From assembly GCA_020080175.1 (NCBI GenBank), contig JAGHQL010000024.1:62001-126000 (forward strand): DNA of 64,000 nt, written 5' to 3'. The notes beneath the pieces were generated by a model, which worked only from the letters and a program-made list of their open reading frames with translations, did no database searches and was not told the DNA's origin. Every line of letters starts with the position of its first letter. Within the stretch, counting starts at the first letter, position 1. This stretch comes from Glutinoglossum americanum (Eukaryota > Ascomycota > Geoglossomycetes > Geoglossales > Geoglossaceae). This document shows, piece by piece, positions 45,386-58,100 of this stretch. A program made the position numbers and the translations under genes.

Positions 45386-46716
45386 TTAATTAATCTGTAT
45401 ACCCACCCTCCTGGTCAGGGCCTCCGTCTCCTCCCTGGAGAACCCATCCAGACAGCCCGTCTCCAGCTGGGCCAGGACGGGCGCCGTTTCGTGGCGGGTG
45501 AGCGCCCAGAGGAAGTCGAGGAGCCTGCCTTCGAAGCGGAAGAGGGGGAAGCGGGTGGCGACCGTTTCGAGGTGGGCCTGGAGGTGGGTTTGGGGTGGGG
45601 GGGCGAGCTGGGTGGGTAGAGTTAGGGTTAGTTGTAGCTTTTGGAGGGGGGGGGGGTTTGGGAGGGGGGAACGAACAGCTTGCATGTGCTCATTCCTAAT
45701 CCTGGCCCATTTCTCCATGATGCTCTGGTCTTCGTCCCAAAACATCGTATTGACCAAGAACCCTCCCTCCCCCGCGTCCCCATCCATCGCCTCAGCGTCG
45801 AATCCCCATGCGAAACATTCCCTCAGCGCTGCATCCCCGGACTCGCCATACACGAGGTACGCTTCCAGCGCCGCCTGGAGCATGTATTCCGCGGCCATCT
45901 TCTCCCAGGTCTCGTTCACGCGGCCGGATTTGTAGGTTGAGGTTATGTAGGCGCTTAGTTCCATGAATGCCGGGAGGGTGTCTCGCAGGGAAAGGCAGGC
46001 CGGGGTGCCGTAGAAGTCTGGGGTTGTGAGTACGGTGTTTGGTGGGCAGTTGTGGCTGAGGACGTGGCGTCTGTTTTGGTGGAGGGATTGTGGGGGGATT
46101 GGGAGGCCGTTGGAGAGGTCGTTGAAGATTGAGGTGGCGGATTGTGAAGGGGGGTGGTGCGAGAGCCAGGTGGTTGCGCGGGCGTGATTTCGTGCGCGGA
46201 GGTGCTGGAGGGAGGGGAGGGGGGGGGTTGAGGGGGAGCGCTGGAGGCGGTGGACGAAGAGGGTGGAGAATTTTAGGAGGAGGAGGCGGGAGTGTGTGGA
46301 TTCGGGGACTAGGTGGGTTGGGTGGTTTGCTTTGAAGATGGGGAGGAAGGCTGTAGTTCGCGAGGATAGAATGGGTCAGCTAAAGGTCGATCTCCCAATC
46401 CTGCTTGCTTGGTTTCCGGGCGATACGGATACGGGCAATATTTAGAATAAAACTCACAATCCACCATCATCAATGGCATATCTCCCACCATCCGCTCATC
46501 ACCATCACCGCCACCATACTCCGCATCAGCAGCACCATTGCTACCTCCGGCCACGACACCACTTCGCTGCGCCTTCCTCCCCGCAATCACTTGTCTAGCC
46601 GCCATGTAGAGCAGGTAATCCAGAATCATCACGTCAACCTCGACCTGCGTTTCGGGGTTCGCGCGCTTACCCCCTTCCGGAGAAGGAGGGGAAGGCGACG
46701 ACATTGCCATTGTCAT
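45386..46716 (-). CDS. Uncharacterised 407-residue protein
   Basis: I do not recognise this protein. Two exons (46458-46716, 45386-46350) give 407 residues. The N-terminal 85 residues include a helix (VDVMILDYLLYMAARQVIAG) and a Gly/Asp-rich linker. After the intron, DSFLPIFKANHPTHLVPEST starts a mostly helical domain with a conserved look: RARNHARATTWLSHHP, TTPDFYGTPACLSLRDTLPAFMELSAYI and AAEYMLQAALEAYLVYGE. The end has a helix FEGRLLDFLWALTRHETAPVL. There is no signal peptide or membrane span. Codon choice is strongly C-ending, and the DNA is more GC-rich than the neighbours. Alternative starts exist at 46710 and 46704. The gene is likely real; the function is unknown. Confidence 0.7.
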
Positions 46717-46740
46717 TAGGTTGCGAATAGAAGAAGTGCG

Positions 46741-46812
46741 TATGTATGAATGTATGTATGCGTGTACGTGCGTAACGTGTGTAAAGTGTGTAACGTGTGT
46801 AACGTGTGCGTG
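46741..46812. repeat. GTGTGTAAC-type tandem repeat
   Basis: Imperfect 8-10-nt units (GTGTGTAAC, GTGTGTAAA, GTGCGTAAC) run for about 70 bp immediately upstream of the 407-residue gene, and would lie in its promoter or 5' UTR. Confidence 0.75.
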
Positions 46813-48010
46813 TGTATATAGCCAGCTAGATACCAAGGTTTCCGCGCGAAAGGAGTGAAAAGAAGTGAAAAGAAAGAGAGAGAGAGAGAATCGTGGGTCG
46901 GTTTTTTCAACGATTCACACGCCGGACGAAGGTGCGATATGTGGTGACGCCGATGCGATACGGCGCGATACGACGCGATACGATGCGATGCGATAAGGAT
47001 GCTGGGGGTCTAGGAATTTATTGGTTCGCCGCACGGCATTCCTCATTCCACGGTTCAAAGGAGAGACACTGACAGAGCAGACAGAGAGAGAAGAGAGAGA
47101 GGGAGAGAGAGAGAGAGAGACAGAGAGGGAAGGGGAAGCAGAAAAAAAAAAAAAAAAAAAAGAGGGCATCCAAAATAACCAACTCCGTCCACAAGGCACG
47201 CACACACACGCACGCACACACACGTGCGATGGAAAATCTCCCTTTAAACTATTCGGAATAAAACCAAATCAAGCCGCACCGGCGGCCGTACGCACGCCCT
47301 TGAGCGTGCATTGCATCCTTTTTCCCTTTCCTTTTTTTTATTTATTCTCCCCGACCGTGAGCTTCGAGGTTTCTAGAGAAGGAGAAAAAAAAAAAAAGAA
47401 AAAGAAAAGTCGACAGCAAGGGGAAAATACCCTACGCCTACGGGCTGCGCAGCTCTTCTCGCCGGCAAGCCGCATCGCGCACGCACGCACGCACGCACAT
47501 ACATCACCGACCCCCCGACCCCCCGACCCCCCGCATGCACGACTCTTGCCGCGAAAAAAAAGGGCGGGCGGACCGCAGAAACAGAGCGCGGTTATTTTTA
47601 TTTTTCTCCTTTTCTTTTTTCTTTCTTCGGAGGGGGAAAATGGATGGGAGAGAAAATAAAAAAAATTTAAAAAAAAAAATTTTTTTTTTATTTTTTTTTT
47701 TTAATTGGAAAGGGAATATGGGATAAAGGGGATGGATGATGGATGGGGTTGGCGACGAGACGAGGCGATGCGCTGGAGCGAGAGAGGAGAGGGAGGAGGA
47801 GAGGGAGAAGGAGAGGGAGGGAGAAGGAGAAGGGAGAAGGAGAAGGGAGGGAGGAGTTGGAATGACGCAGGGGCAGCGACGGGTGGAAAAGCCGCCTATT
47901 CCTGCCGTCTCGTCCCGATCTGGGCATCGTGGCGGCCCTTTTTCTTTTTTCTTTTTTTTTTTTTTAAAGTTTCTATCGGGAGAGCACTGTAGGCTCGTCG
48001 CCGTTTACCA

Positions 48011-48069
48011 TCCCATTCTCCCATTCTCCCATCCTCCCATTCTCCCATTCTCCCATTCTCCCATTCCCT
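48011..48069. repeat. CTCCCATTC tandem repeat
   Basis: About six near-identical 8-9-nt units of CCCATTCT lie in tandem, with one unit changed to CCCATCCT. A looser Pyr-rich tail continues to about 48120. Confidence 0.8.
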
Positions 48070-48252
48070 ATCCATTCCCTATCCTCTCCACCCTCTCCAT
48101 ACTCTACTATATTCTCTACTATATTCTTTACTTTATTATATATTTTTATTTTCTAAATCTCGACCGAAAACGGAACGGGACGTCCGCAGCGGCCGGGATG
48201 AGATGCAAAGCTCTACCCAATGCCTTCCCTACCTGCCATTTGAATACCGCCT

Positions 48253-48411
48253 AGCAGCAATAGCAGCAATAGCAGCAGCAATAGCAGCAATAGCAGCAGC
48301 AATAGCAGCAATAGCAGCAGCAATAGCAGCAATAGCAGCAGCAANNNNNNNNNNATAGCAGCAGCAATAGCAGCAATAGCAGCAGCAATAGCAGCAATAG
48401 CAGCAGCAACA
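48253..48411. repeat. 21-nt CAG/CAA/TAG minisatellite around an assembly gap
   Basis: The unit is CAGCAATAGCAGCAATAGCAG (21 nt), built from CAG, CAA and TAG triplets. It repeats on both sides of ten N bases (48345-48354). It grades into a GTAGCA hexamer array at 48417-48459. The N run shows that the assembler could not resolve the array length. On the minus strand one frame would read as leucine-rich and another as cysteine/tyrosine-rich; both are artefacts of the repeat. Confidence 0.9.
48345..48354. other. Assembly gap (10 N)
   Basis: Ten undetermined bases inside the 21-nt minisatellite. The real gap length is unknown. Confidence 0.99.
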
Positions 48412-48947
48412 GCAGTGAAAGTAGCAGTAGCAGTAGCGGTAGCAGTAGCAGTAGCAGTACGTAGTAGAACCGGAGAACCTTTTCGCAGCACAGACGCCCC
48501 GTTCGCTCGCCCTATCTATCCCCCTATCCTTTATCCCAGTTCCAGGCGGTAAGCCGTCCGTCCACCCATCCATCCATCAATTCGTTATATTCGCCTTCGG
48601 CTCCCGAGGTAGAGTACCCCAAGTACGTACCGCCTCATAGCGCTATTTGGTTAGGCCTCTCTCTACCCTGAGACCAGACCACCGAAAAAAAACAACTAAT
48701 TTCTAAGCGCATATCGATCACCCGAGTCCAAACTTTTATGGCTTGGAAAAAAGAAAAAAAAAAGGTGGGAAAAATTGAAACGCCCAGGACGTCTGAGGCC
48801 GAAGACCTACGGTAGAGAAACCGTGGGTAATGCGCTCTTCCCGAGCTACGGAGCACGCATCCTCCAAATCATCCTACCCTTTCCCTTTTTCTTTCCCCTT
48901 CCCTTTTCCCCCGACGGCGGCCCCTTCAGTCGAGATTTCCTGGGAAC

Positions 48948-50607
48948 TCATCGACGACCCTGCGGAAGAAGATCCATTTCCTCGAGCAACGGCTTGAGTT
49001 CACCCTTGCGGAACAGCATCTTAAGCCAAGTATGGATTGCCGCTCCATAATCATGGCGCCGGCTGGCTGCTTTCTCCGCTTCTTCCGCTTGAGTTTGCTC
49101 CTCGGATCTAATCTCCGAGCGGATCATGCGCTGTTCTTGGATGAGTTCGCTTCGGAGTGCCATTATTTTCTCGGCCTTGTCCGAGCCTAGCTTCGTCGAC
49201 ACTGCTCTATTGATTAAGGCACATCCAATCATGTCCGCTGTGATTCCGTAGGCCGCATCGGGCCCTTGGATGGCGTCTTCAATATTGTCATCAGCGTCAT
49301 TTTGGGCTTCGTGTTCTCTCCAGCCAGGCGTGATCTCGTTCAGACGCTCATTGACTTTATCGAGAGCTGCGATATTTTCCGCCAATTGTGGCTGGAGGGT
49401 CTTGAGCGGATCTTGGACAACGGCAAGAAGGACAAACTGTTCCTCGTCGCTCGCATACCGCATCATCATCTCCTGGATGATGGGTGTTGCGAGATCCAGC
49501 CAATCTCGTTTGCCGATTTTTCCTGCGCAATTGAGATCAGCTACATGAATGGTAGGGTTCGGTGGGAACACTCACCAAGCCTCTGAGGCTGGCGTTCCAA
49601 ACCGTCCAACTTCCACACATGGTCGCCGATTGGGACAAGTGCGATGAAATGGAACCCAGCCTCGCCATTATTCTCTCCTACATACCCACCACGCTGTGCC
49701 TTAGCAGTCGCATCGTTCCTGAGGGCCATGTCTATATTGAACATATCCATTTTCCTGATACACGCCAATCAGCGAAAACCTCAACTCTCTCTCGCGTTAG
49801 ATATGGCGAGCTTGCGGACCGAGCGGTTCTCCGGTTGGGTGGTCAAAGAGCTTGAATTAGACGTTTACTAACCTTGCAAAAGAGTTGTGTACTTGCCTAG
49901 CAAATTCAAAATTACCGATGGAATATCCACGAAGGGCAGGCGTCAAGTCTTTTGAGAATTGTTTGAAGCTCTCGAGGTTTTCGCCAAGGTCGATAGAAGG
50001 AATATTATTGACAATGTTTAGAAGTGCGATGGTAGCGCAAGCATTGCTATTGGTCTAGTGTGGAAAGTCAGGAGAGTCATTCATAGTCGAATAGAGGGTA
50101 TAAGACAACGGACCTGATTGGCAAACCAAACCTCCTCCGGACAACTAGGTTCCTGCTTGTCAGGGTCATCTTCTCTCCAACGAAAAAGAAAGATCAGGCC
50201 GTGCACAGGTTTGCTAAATTAGAGGATAGTAAGTAAACGGAAGCGCATGAGTCGCAGGTGAGAGAATGTGCATACTTGAGACCCGCAAGAACTTCTTCGT
50301 CCATGGTGAAGACTTCTTGTACCTTCACGCCTTTTACCCCGAACTCCCGCAGCATAACACTGAAAAGTGCCTGCAACCCATGAGCAATGCCCAGCTTGCC
50401 AGCTTGAATTAACGCTATAAAAAACTGGCTTACAGGTTCTGACTCGATCTCACACCATCCAGCCCAATTCAATCTGTCTTCTGCTTTCGCAGCTAGAAAC
50501 GGCGGATCCATGCCCCCAGTGATAGCTACGGAAGTTGCAGAAGCTGGACCGTTGCCATTGGCAACGTTTTTCACGTTGATGCGCCTCCTCTTAGCACGAT
50601 CAGCCAT
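48948..50607 (-). CDS. Ubiquitin C-terminal hydrolase of the UCH37/UCHL5 type
   Basis: UCH37 enzymes remove ubiquitin at the proteasome or at chromatin complexes. Six exons (50434-50607, 50276-50370, 50114-50213, 49873-50054, 49576-49754, 48948-49522) give 434 residues. The peptidase C12 domain starts WAGWCEIESEP and includes GVKGVKVQEVF and PVHGLIFLFRW. The catalytic Cys is in NACATIALLNIV; His and Asp are in GFHFIALVPIGDHVWKLDGL. The C-terminal ULD-like extension (KIGKRDWLDLATPIIQEMM, then a coiled-coil region and HTWLKMLFRKGELKPLLE) matches UCH37 rather than the short UCH-L3/Yuh1 type. The N-terminal basic run AKRRRINVK may be a nuclear signal. Intron 3 uses a GTCCGT donor. Confidence 0.94.
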
Positions 50608-50910
50608 GTGGAACTTGCTGAAACTTGTCCTGCGATGAGGTGATAATTAGTCCCGCAAGCGGACTCTGGAGTTGGCGACTAGTTGTCGCGCTAGGTAAAA
50701 GCTTGGCATTGAGCCTCATTCGCGTCAAATTGTGCACGCTTCGAAAACAATCCATCTCATCTCCGGATAACACACCGTCGACCCTACAGGAGCTACTCTC
50801 ACCCATCCAACGGAGCTCTGCGCAGAATCCTCTAGACTGCTGGCTCTCTAAGGTCGTTCGAGGTTCATGACCCCTCGCGCTTGCGATTTCTGACCTACAA
50901 AGAGCATGCC
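50608..50910. other. Shared upstream region of UCH37 and POM152
   Basis: This 303-bp divergent intergenic region is the probable shared promoter. No other feature was seen. Confidence 0.45.
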
Positions 50911-53900
50911 ATGAACGGCACTCCCCGTCTTCGCTCTGCATACCCTTCCACTCCTCAGACTGGCTCATCAGGGGGTCATGGTCCTGTATCTCCTCTGCGG
51001 AGTGTACCTACTGCCTCCGGTGATCAGCTGACTCCTGGCGGCCCATTAATACCTTTCCATCTTGTCGATGCTCCAAGCCAGCGATTCTATGCTCTTGCTG
51101 TCTATGTTGGTCTGTTTGGTTGGCGGCTCTACGATTGGTACCGACTGGTGGAAGAGGATGGAGACTCCATCGCAGAGTTCTGGAACTTTCTCAAGTGGGG
51201 AGCTATAGACGGTGTTTTCTTGTACGGCTTGCCTGGGTTAAGGATACCATGGCTAGAATGGTCATGGACAACCACAACAACCATTTTCCTTGTACATGCA
51301 ATCATGGATGGTTTCCTGATGTTTCGGTTTTCAGTACGTTGGGTTTGACCCTCTGGTGGACATGGAGTTGCTATTTGCTAATCACGTAATGGATGTAGTT
51401 ACCCCTTCTTTCTTGGCTTTTGGCTATTGTCAGAATCTTCTATGATAGAGAGATTGCCATCTCCGAGCACAGGGTCGACCCAAACACTGTCATAAACAAT
51501 TCATCCCTTATCCTCGGCAAACAGACGGTTCACATTTTGCCCGAAGGGTAGGCCCCCTGAACCAAAACGCCATGAACGCGTTGCTAACTTCTGGATAGCT
51601 CCGCCATGCTGAACCCAGAAGGAGGGTGCTTTTGCCTCGACGGGTCGAAGAAGTCTATCAATCTCCCAATTCGCATCAATCAGACCGAACCAATTCTGAT
51701 CGAACTCTTACGGATTGATCTTGACACTAATCAAAACGAAACCATCGTCATCCCTGCAAAGCAAGTCAAGGAGCTCAAGAGAAAGGCCGATAAGGGGCTA
51801 CCCAAGAACGATATCTCAAGCCCCCGATTTCTAAATTTCGAGACTAAGCGGACAGGTATTTACCGTCTTCAAAAAGTTGTCGACAAGTCGAAATTGGAAG
51901 TTCAACGACGACTATCAGATACCCTCATTGTTACATGCCCTAAGGCCTCAATAACGCGGTCACAGGTGGACAAGTGCAAAGGGGAACTATCCGATCTATC
52001 GCTGCTAGTTGAAGGGACGCCACCCTTAAAAATAAAATATAGCCGGATTGTGAATCAAAAAGATAAAGGGTTCTCTTTATTCCAGAGCATCCAACCGGAA
52101 AATTTCTTATCGCCCTTCACTGGCGGCCAGAGGGCGTCTGGAGTTTTGGCTAGCCAGGTGGATACTGACGCGTCCTGGGCTCGTGCACAAAGCATCAACG
52201 TCCCTCTTAACGAATCCCTGAGCACGAGTGGCACTTGGCTTTACTCACTTGATGAAGTGCATGACGCCTGCGGAAATATTGCGAATTATACCCTGCAAAA
52301 TGACGACGGAGAAAAAGTGAAGCCGAAAGGGGCCAATGTGGAGCAGGCGTTTGTCGTGCACGAGCGCCCGAGGGCAAGCATGTCTTCTTGTGACCCGCAA
52401 CACCCGCTCAAGATCGCGAAGGGAAGAACAGCATTGCTGCCAATCCTCCTTACTTCTACAGGACGGGGCGCTGCGGATATAGCGCATACGCTCACTTATA
52501 TGTTCACCCCGCAGGAGAAGCTACAGGCAAATGGGGAACATGCGATGGATGCAAAAATCGAGGAGATCTCCCTCAAAAGCCCGGTTCAAGGCTCTCTGGT
52601 CAAAGAGCAGGGGCTCTACACCTTGAAGACTATTTCAAACCAGTTCTGTACTGGTGAGGTTATGGAACCTGCTTCGTGCCAGGTCTTAAACCCGCCTGAG
52701 CCAGACATGAAAATGGAAGCAGAAAAGATCCATGACAAATGCGCCGGTAAACCAATTGGCCTTACAATCGACTTGGATCTCGTAGGTACACCGCCCTTCG
52801 ATATTCGCTACGAAGTCACTAGGAGCGGAGACAAGCATGTGCAACATAAATCCGTACACATAACTCGCCTGAGACATCAGCTCCGCTTCACACCCCAAGA
52901 AGCTGGCTACTACACTTATCGCTTCAAAACCATCGATGACAGCGTCTACAAGGGGGTCCCTCTGCCAAAGGATTTTGTGCTTGAGTCAGAAGTCAAGCCT
53001 CCTGCATCCGCTCGCCTCGTCATGCAGAGTCTTAGAAAAAAGTACTGCATCGAGGAACCTGTTTCATTTGACGTGAGGTTGCAGGGTGAGGCTCCGTGGA
53101 CCCTTGAATATGAGCTAGTATATGGCGGCAAGAGAACCAAGCGGAAGATCAAGGACATCGAAACCGAACTACACACCATTACCACTAATAATCTTGTCAA
53201 CGGTGGAGAGTATGCATTGGCACTTGCTAGTGTGCAAGACAAGACGGGGTGCAAGATCTTCCTAGAAGAAGAGGTGAAGATCGACGTCCGGCGGCAGAGG
53301 CCCAAGGCATCATTTGGGCAGCTCGAAGGCAGGCTTGATACGTTGACGCTTGAGGACAGCACCGTACAGCTACCACTAAGGCTGACCGGTGAAGCCCCAT
53401 GGAAGGTGAAATACCGTAATTTGAACACATCACAGCCTCTGGTATACGAGAAGAGATTCTCCTTCAGCAACGATTTCCTTGAAGTCCACGACCAAGGATC
53501 TTATGAGATTATTGATGTGCAGGATCAAATCTGCCCCGGAACAGTTGACCTAGCTACCAGCACGTTCAAGGTTTTATGGATCCCAAGACCTGAGGTCAAA
53601 GTCTCGGAAAGCGTAGTAGTCGAATTGGCTGGCGACAAGTATGTCAAGAAACAGGTCTGTGAAGGAGATGAGGACACTCTAGAGATTAGCCTAAGCGGTA
53701 CGTTATACGAAATGGGCCGCTTCCTTCGTTCAGTGTAATCCCCTAATGATCCTCTTTGCAGGTATGCCACCATATAACTTAAAGTACGAGCAGCGCCTGA
53801 CGCCCGAGCGAGGGGCCGTCTCGCTCACCAACAAACAGCTCACATTAGGGCTTGGTGTCGCATCTATCCGTATGGAAACATCGCAAGCCGGACAATACGA

Positions 53901-54943
53901 GTATAAATTCTCCGAGTTAGGAGACTATTTATACGATCATAACCCGAAGAAGCATTCCCCCCTGGTTGTTCAGCAACTCGTGAACCCTAGGCCTAGTGCC
54001 CGGTTCAGAGATCTCGGCCGAACATACAACTATTGCAAAGAAGTTGAGTCGGGCGACGAAGTCATCCCAATTATGCTTGAGGGCGTCCCTCCTTTCTACC
54101 TTGAGATTAGTATCAAGCCACACACCCACGGGAAGCCAGAGGTCGTGTCAGTTCCAAACATCAACACAAAAGCGTACGACTTCCGCATCCCTCCTCACAT
54201 CCTCACGCTTGGCCACCACACCCTCAGTGTCCGCAAGGTTCGAGACGCCCGCGGATGTCAGCGGAAGACGGAATTTGACGCACCACACGTTCCCGTGCAT
54301 GTGTCCGATATACCAGTTATCTCACCATTCAATAGCAAGACAGATTACTGCGTCGGTGATCGGATTGCGTATACTTTGTCAGGTACCCCGCCCTTCAATG
54401 TTTTCTACTCGTTCGAAGGCATAGAGAGTAAGGCCACTTCAACAACAACAACTTTCCGACGCATGGCGCAAAGACCGGGAAACTTTACAATAACAGCCTT
54501 GACGGACAATGCAGCCTATTGCAAGGCTCGGACACAGATAACGAAGATTATACACCAGATGCCAAGTGTAAAGGTCGGGAAGGGCAAGGAAACTGTGGTG
54601 GATATTCATGAAGGAGGTGAGGCTGAACTTATCTTCGAGTTCGAAGGGACACCGCCCTTCGAGTTTACGTGAGTATCTTCCCAATAACCTTGAATTCCTT
54701 GGCCCGACTCTGACTTTAGTTTCTCTGGGCAGATACACTCGGAGCACCACTCCGCGTAAGGGCCAGAAACCTCAGATTCTGGAGACGAAACACGACACCT
54801 CTGACGAGTACGTCAAAGTCGTTAAGGCGTCTGACGAAGGGACGTATGAAGTAACCGCCATTAAGGATAGGTACTGTGCGTTCTCAAAAACGCTACGAGC
54901 TGATGGCGGGATGCAGAAGCAGAAGAAAATAAAGTACCAATGA
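50911..54943 (+). CDS. POM152: Nuclear pore membrane protein Pom152
   Basis: Pom152 forms the lumenal ring of the fungal nuclear pore. Five exons (50911-51333, 51399-51547, 51599-53697, 53762-54668, 54733-54943) give 1262 residues, close to the yeast length. The N-terminal 50 residues are Ser/Pro-rich and cytosolic. Three hydrophobic segments follow between residues about 60 and 160, including [18 protein letters not shown] and [14 protein letters not shown]. The rest is lumenal and holds a string of Ig-like repeats. Each repeat shows a GxPPxxIxY-like strand ([75 protein letters not shown]). The gene converges on UTP22 with 204 bp between stops. Confidence 0.96.
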
Positions 54944-55079
54944 TGATGCTCTAAAATGGCGATTGGGGATGATCTGTGTGCATTACATGGGAAACCGATC
55001 ATTGCTGGCGTCTATTGGGGATGTTTTTACGGCATATTTGGTATCGAATAATTCCTTCGACCTCCGCTTCTTGTCGGAG

Positions 55080-55114
55080 GGCGTGGTGTATGTATGTATG
55101 CATGTATGTATGTA
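55080..55114. repeat. GTAT tetranucleotide repeat
   Basis: GTAT/GCAT units (TGTATGTATGTATGCATGTATGTATGTA) lie in the 204-bp region between the POM152 and UTP22 stop codons, in the shared 3' flank. Confidence 0.7.
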
Positions 55115-55147
55115 CAACAGCCAGGGCCCAGAAGCCCATCTACTACC

Positions 55148-58100
55148 TCAGTTTCTACTCTCAATTCGCATAACCATATCCCCACCCAATCTTCCAATTT
55201 CATTGAGTATTGCGGTCTTGTTCACGATCAACCGTGCAGCCTTCTCGGAGCAATCATCATTGGTTTCACTCTCGGCGACGATGGGTGTGGTGGAATAAGA
55301 AAGGTTGACCTTCCATGATCGTTGGCTAGTAATATGAGGACTCCAAAGTCCACCTATGAAGGTTCCGCCATGAGCGTTGTAGAAGAAGACGATGTTGTTG
55401 GAGTAGAGTTCCTAGATATTTAAAACATCAATATATGGCTAAAGCGGATTCTTCGTCCTTACTCACCCTAAGCTCGTCGAGGAATAACTCAACAGGGTTA
55501 TAGCCGATAAGCTCCGCATTGGTTTCTTTGTCAGACTGGATCTGCAGATTCTTAAACAAAGGATGCTTCGCAGAAGGCCTCTCCCCCCGCCTGTCATTGG
55601 TAAACCGGCTATTTATGTGGATAATGAAATCGTAATCAGCTGTAGAAGGAATGAACAGAGCCTATAGTAGTAACTATGTCAGGGGTGATGTCCAAAACGG
55701 CTTGAATGAATTACGTACTTCAGGATTAATTTCCAGTCCCGCTTCCTTGGACACAGCACATGCAGACCTTGCCAACGCTGTTACTCTTGCCGCAACGACC
55801 TTCGATGGCCCAAACTGCGTCCATGTCAAGCCTTCTGGGTCAAGGTTCGAGGCTACGAAGAGCACGACCCGATTCATCCCTGGATCTATCTTCCTCCACG
55901 CCTCAAAGCGGGTTTTGATCACATCAACATCCCTAGCTTTCATTTCCCCACTGAAATCGACGATTAGAGGGTCTAGACGCCAGTCCCAACGCGAGAGCCA
56001 CAGTAATGTTCGAAGAAACCCCGTCATGACACTCGAAGGAGGCTCCCATGGATACGGCTGCAAGAAAACACGGACGACACAAAGCTCAGTGAGTTCCTCG
56101 CTCACATGTCGGGAGAGAAGATGCGAAGCGAACCATAGCTTCACCAATCTAATCGTAGGAGAGAGATATGCGAAGCGGGTACATAGAATCTGAAGCGCTT
56201 GGGTATGAGAGCGAGAGTGGATGAAGATACGTTTGTACTCTGATTGTGCCAGAATTGCTTCGTCTCTCTTTCTCGGCTCTAGGGATTTGTTCTTAAGCAG
56301 CCGTTCTAAGAGAGTCTGCTCGCGTTCGTTGTAGATGCGCAAGCGAAATGCTGCACCCGCCTTATACACAACGTCCAGAAACGAGATATTGCGAAGGCTA
56401 GAGCCTCCGCTCTCGAGACCGGTACGAGCAGAGACTCCTTCAATCGACTCTTCTAGCATCTCTGCCATCTTGAGAAGAAAGGCGGCTTTCGTTCTCTGAA
56501 TCGCAGCAAGGTCATCTGGCCACCTCCCGGATCCCTCGAAGAGAAGTACTACATCTGCTAGGTCTGCTGGTGCCCCCACCCGGGTGCTCTCGAGTGGCAG
56601 ATCGATTGATGCATATCGCAGCTTTGGGCTGGTGGCAGAGATTTGGCTCAACTGCAGAGGCAGCCCTTCTAGGCCTCTAATATCCCTCTCCAGCTTATCC
56701 AAGTCTGCCATGGCAGGCTGAAACTTCGCTATTGTCTGCATGCCACTAGCACCCTGCATCGCAATGAGACCGCTAAAATTGTCACCGACAAAAGCTGCAG
56801 CCTTGGCAATATCTGATCCGAAGTTTCTGTCAAGCAGGTAAAGAACAACCTGTTGGAATATTGGTGTTTTTGACTCCTTATCAGACCAAACTAAGCTCTC
56901 CAAAATGCTCCCGTCCTTAAACCTCCGAAGTTCAGCCTTTTCACCCCAAAACTTTCGGAAAGCCGCTGCCTCCTTTTTTGCTTCTGCCGGCGGGCCATGG
57001 TCTACAACCCGGCCAGCATGTGTAGGATTAAGCAAGAATCCCACAAGGACGCAAGCTTGGCCTTCTATACAGGGTGTTGGAGCCTTAACGCACCAAGGGT
57101 CAGTTCCAGGAATTGAAAGGTAAATAAGAGTTACTCGGTCTCCCATGCCTCTACTGAGGACTTGATAGAGCTTCCGGCAAAAATGCACTACTCCCGGTTC
57201 GCAGTCCACAGACCTTGAATGCAAAAGCAACTCGGGCGAGATAGGAATTCTGTATCAACATAGTCTTTAGTCTAGTGATGCCCTGATAGTAGTTTCTTCC
57301 TGACCTTACCGAGCTAAAAGGTCAAATCTCAGCAAGGGATCATTAGCTTTGACAATAAAGGAGGCTTCAAAGTTATCGGCGACGATATCGCGGAGCATAT
57401 CCAATGAGTTTCCTGCCTCGTGGCGTAGCTTTAAGAGTCAGCGTCTAAAGCGTAGACATCGACAGCCAAGTGACGAACCATTTGGTACGACCAGGAGGTC
57501 ATTTTAAAAAGGACATTCACGCCTCGGGGCCCATCGTAGAATATCGGTACATCCAGCTTTCGTGCATCAAACTCCTCAGCCTGAAAAATAAGTGGGTTTG
57601 CAGCTAAATCTGTCGAAGCCAGGAATTGAAGCATTGCCTTAAAAAGCTGATAGCTACTGTATCCAGGGGAAAGCAACCTTTGGCCGCGTGCTCCCCCATC
57701 CTGCAGAAGCGCCGCACTAATGGCCGCCCATTCAAAGTGGCCAAATCCGCCTTTTGAAATATCACCTTCAAACCCTCTCTGCTGTAGCCAGATCCGCCCA
57801 AGAACGCATGCATCCTTATATGATCCGCAATAGGACGATGTGTGGTGAAAGAGTTTCAAGTATGGCGTAATTGAGCATTCTGATTTCAAAGTAGCATTAT
57901 AAAATGGTGTGGGTGTATGCGCTGGGGTGGTTCCTGAGCTATTCTCTGATTGCCGAACACAGTTCTTGTTCGGTAGTAGCTTTGTAGCAGGAAAGACATC
58001 TCCAGAAATTGTTGGAAGGATGTGGATATCACATTTCGAGCTCGAAAAATCATCGACTCCACCGTCTTGACAATATAAGCCTTTTCCCGACCACTTAGGG

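Larger units (their letters stand above)
46717..48947. other. Gene-free low-complexity block
   Basis: This 2.2-kb stretch separates the 407-residue gene from the UCH37 gene. Most of it is made of simple repeats: GTGTGTAAC-like decamers (46741-46812), CGATACGACG-like units (46946-46996), GA runs (46876-46890 and 47083-47129), A runs (47142-47161), CA/CG dinucleotides (47197-47224), CACG units (47478-47500), CCCCCCGA units (47511-47533), A and T tracts (47658-47702), GGAGA units (47786-47856), CTCCCATTC units (48011-48069) and CAGCAATAG units (48253-48411). Frames through it are biased by the repeats, and I support no gene here. Confidence 0.8.

Noticed and set aside
46309-46836. Thr/His/Val-rich N-terminal extension of the 407-residue frame
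   Set aside because: It is the translation of the GTGTGTAAC tandem repeat upstream of a better Met at 46716.
47021-47659. 212-codon + strand frame with Lys, Arg and Glu runs
   Set aside because: It is a simple translation of GA, poly-A and CACG microsatellites; no conserved segment.
48213-48573. Poly-Leu and Ala/Ile- or Cys/Tyr-rich minus-strand frames
   Set aside because: They arise from the CAG/CAA/TAG minisatellite and cross the N gap.
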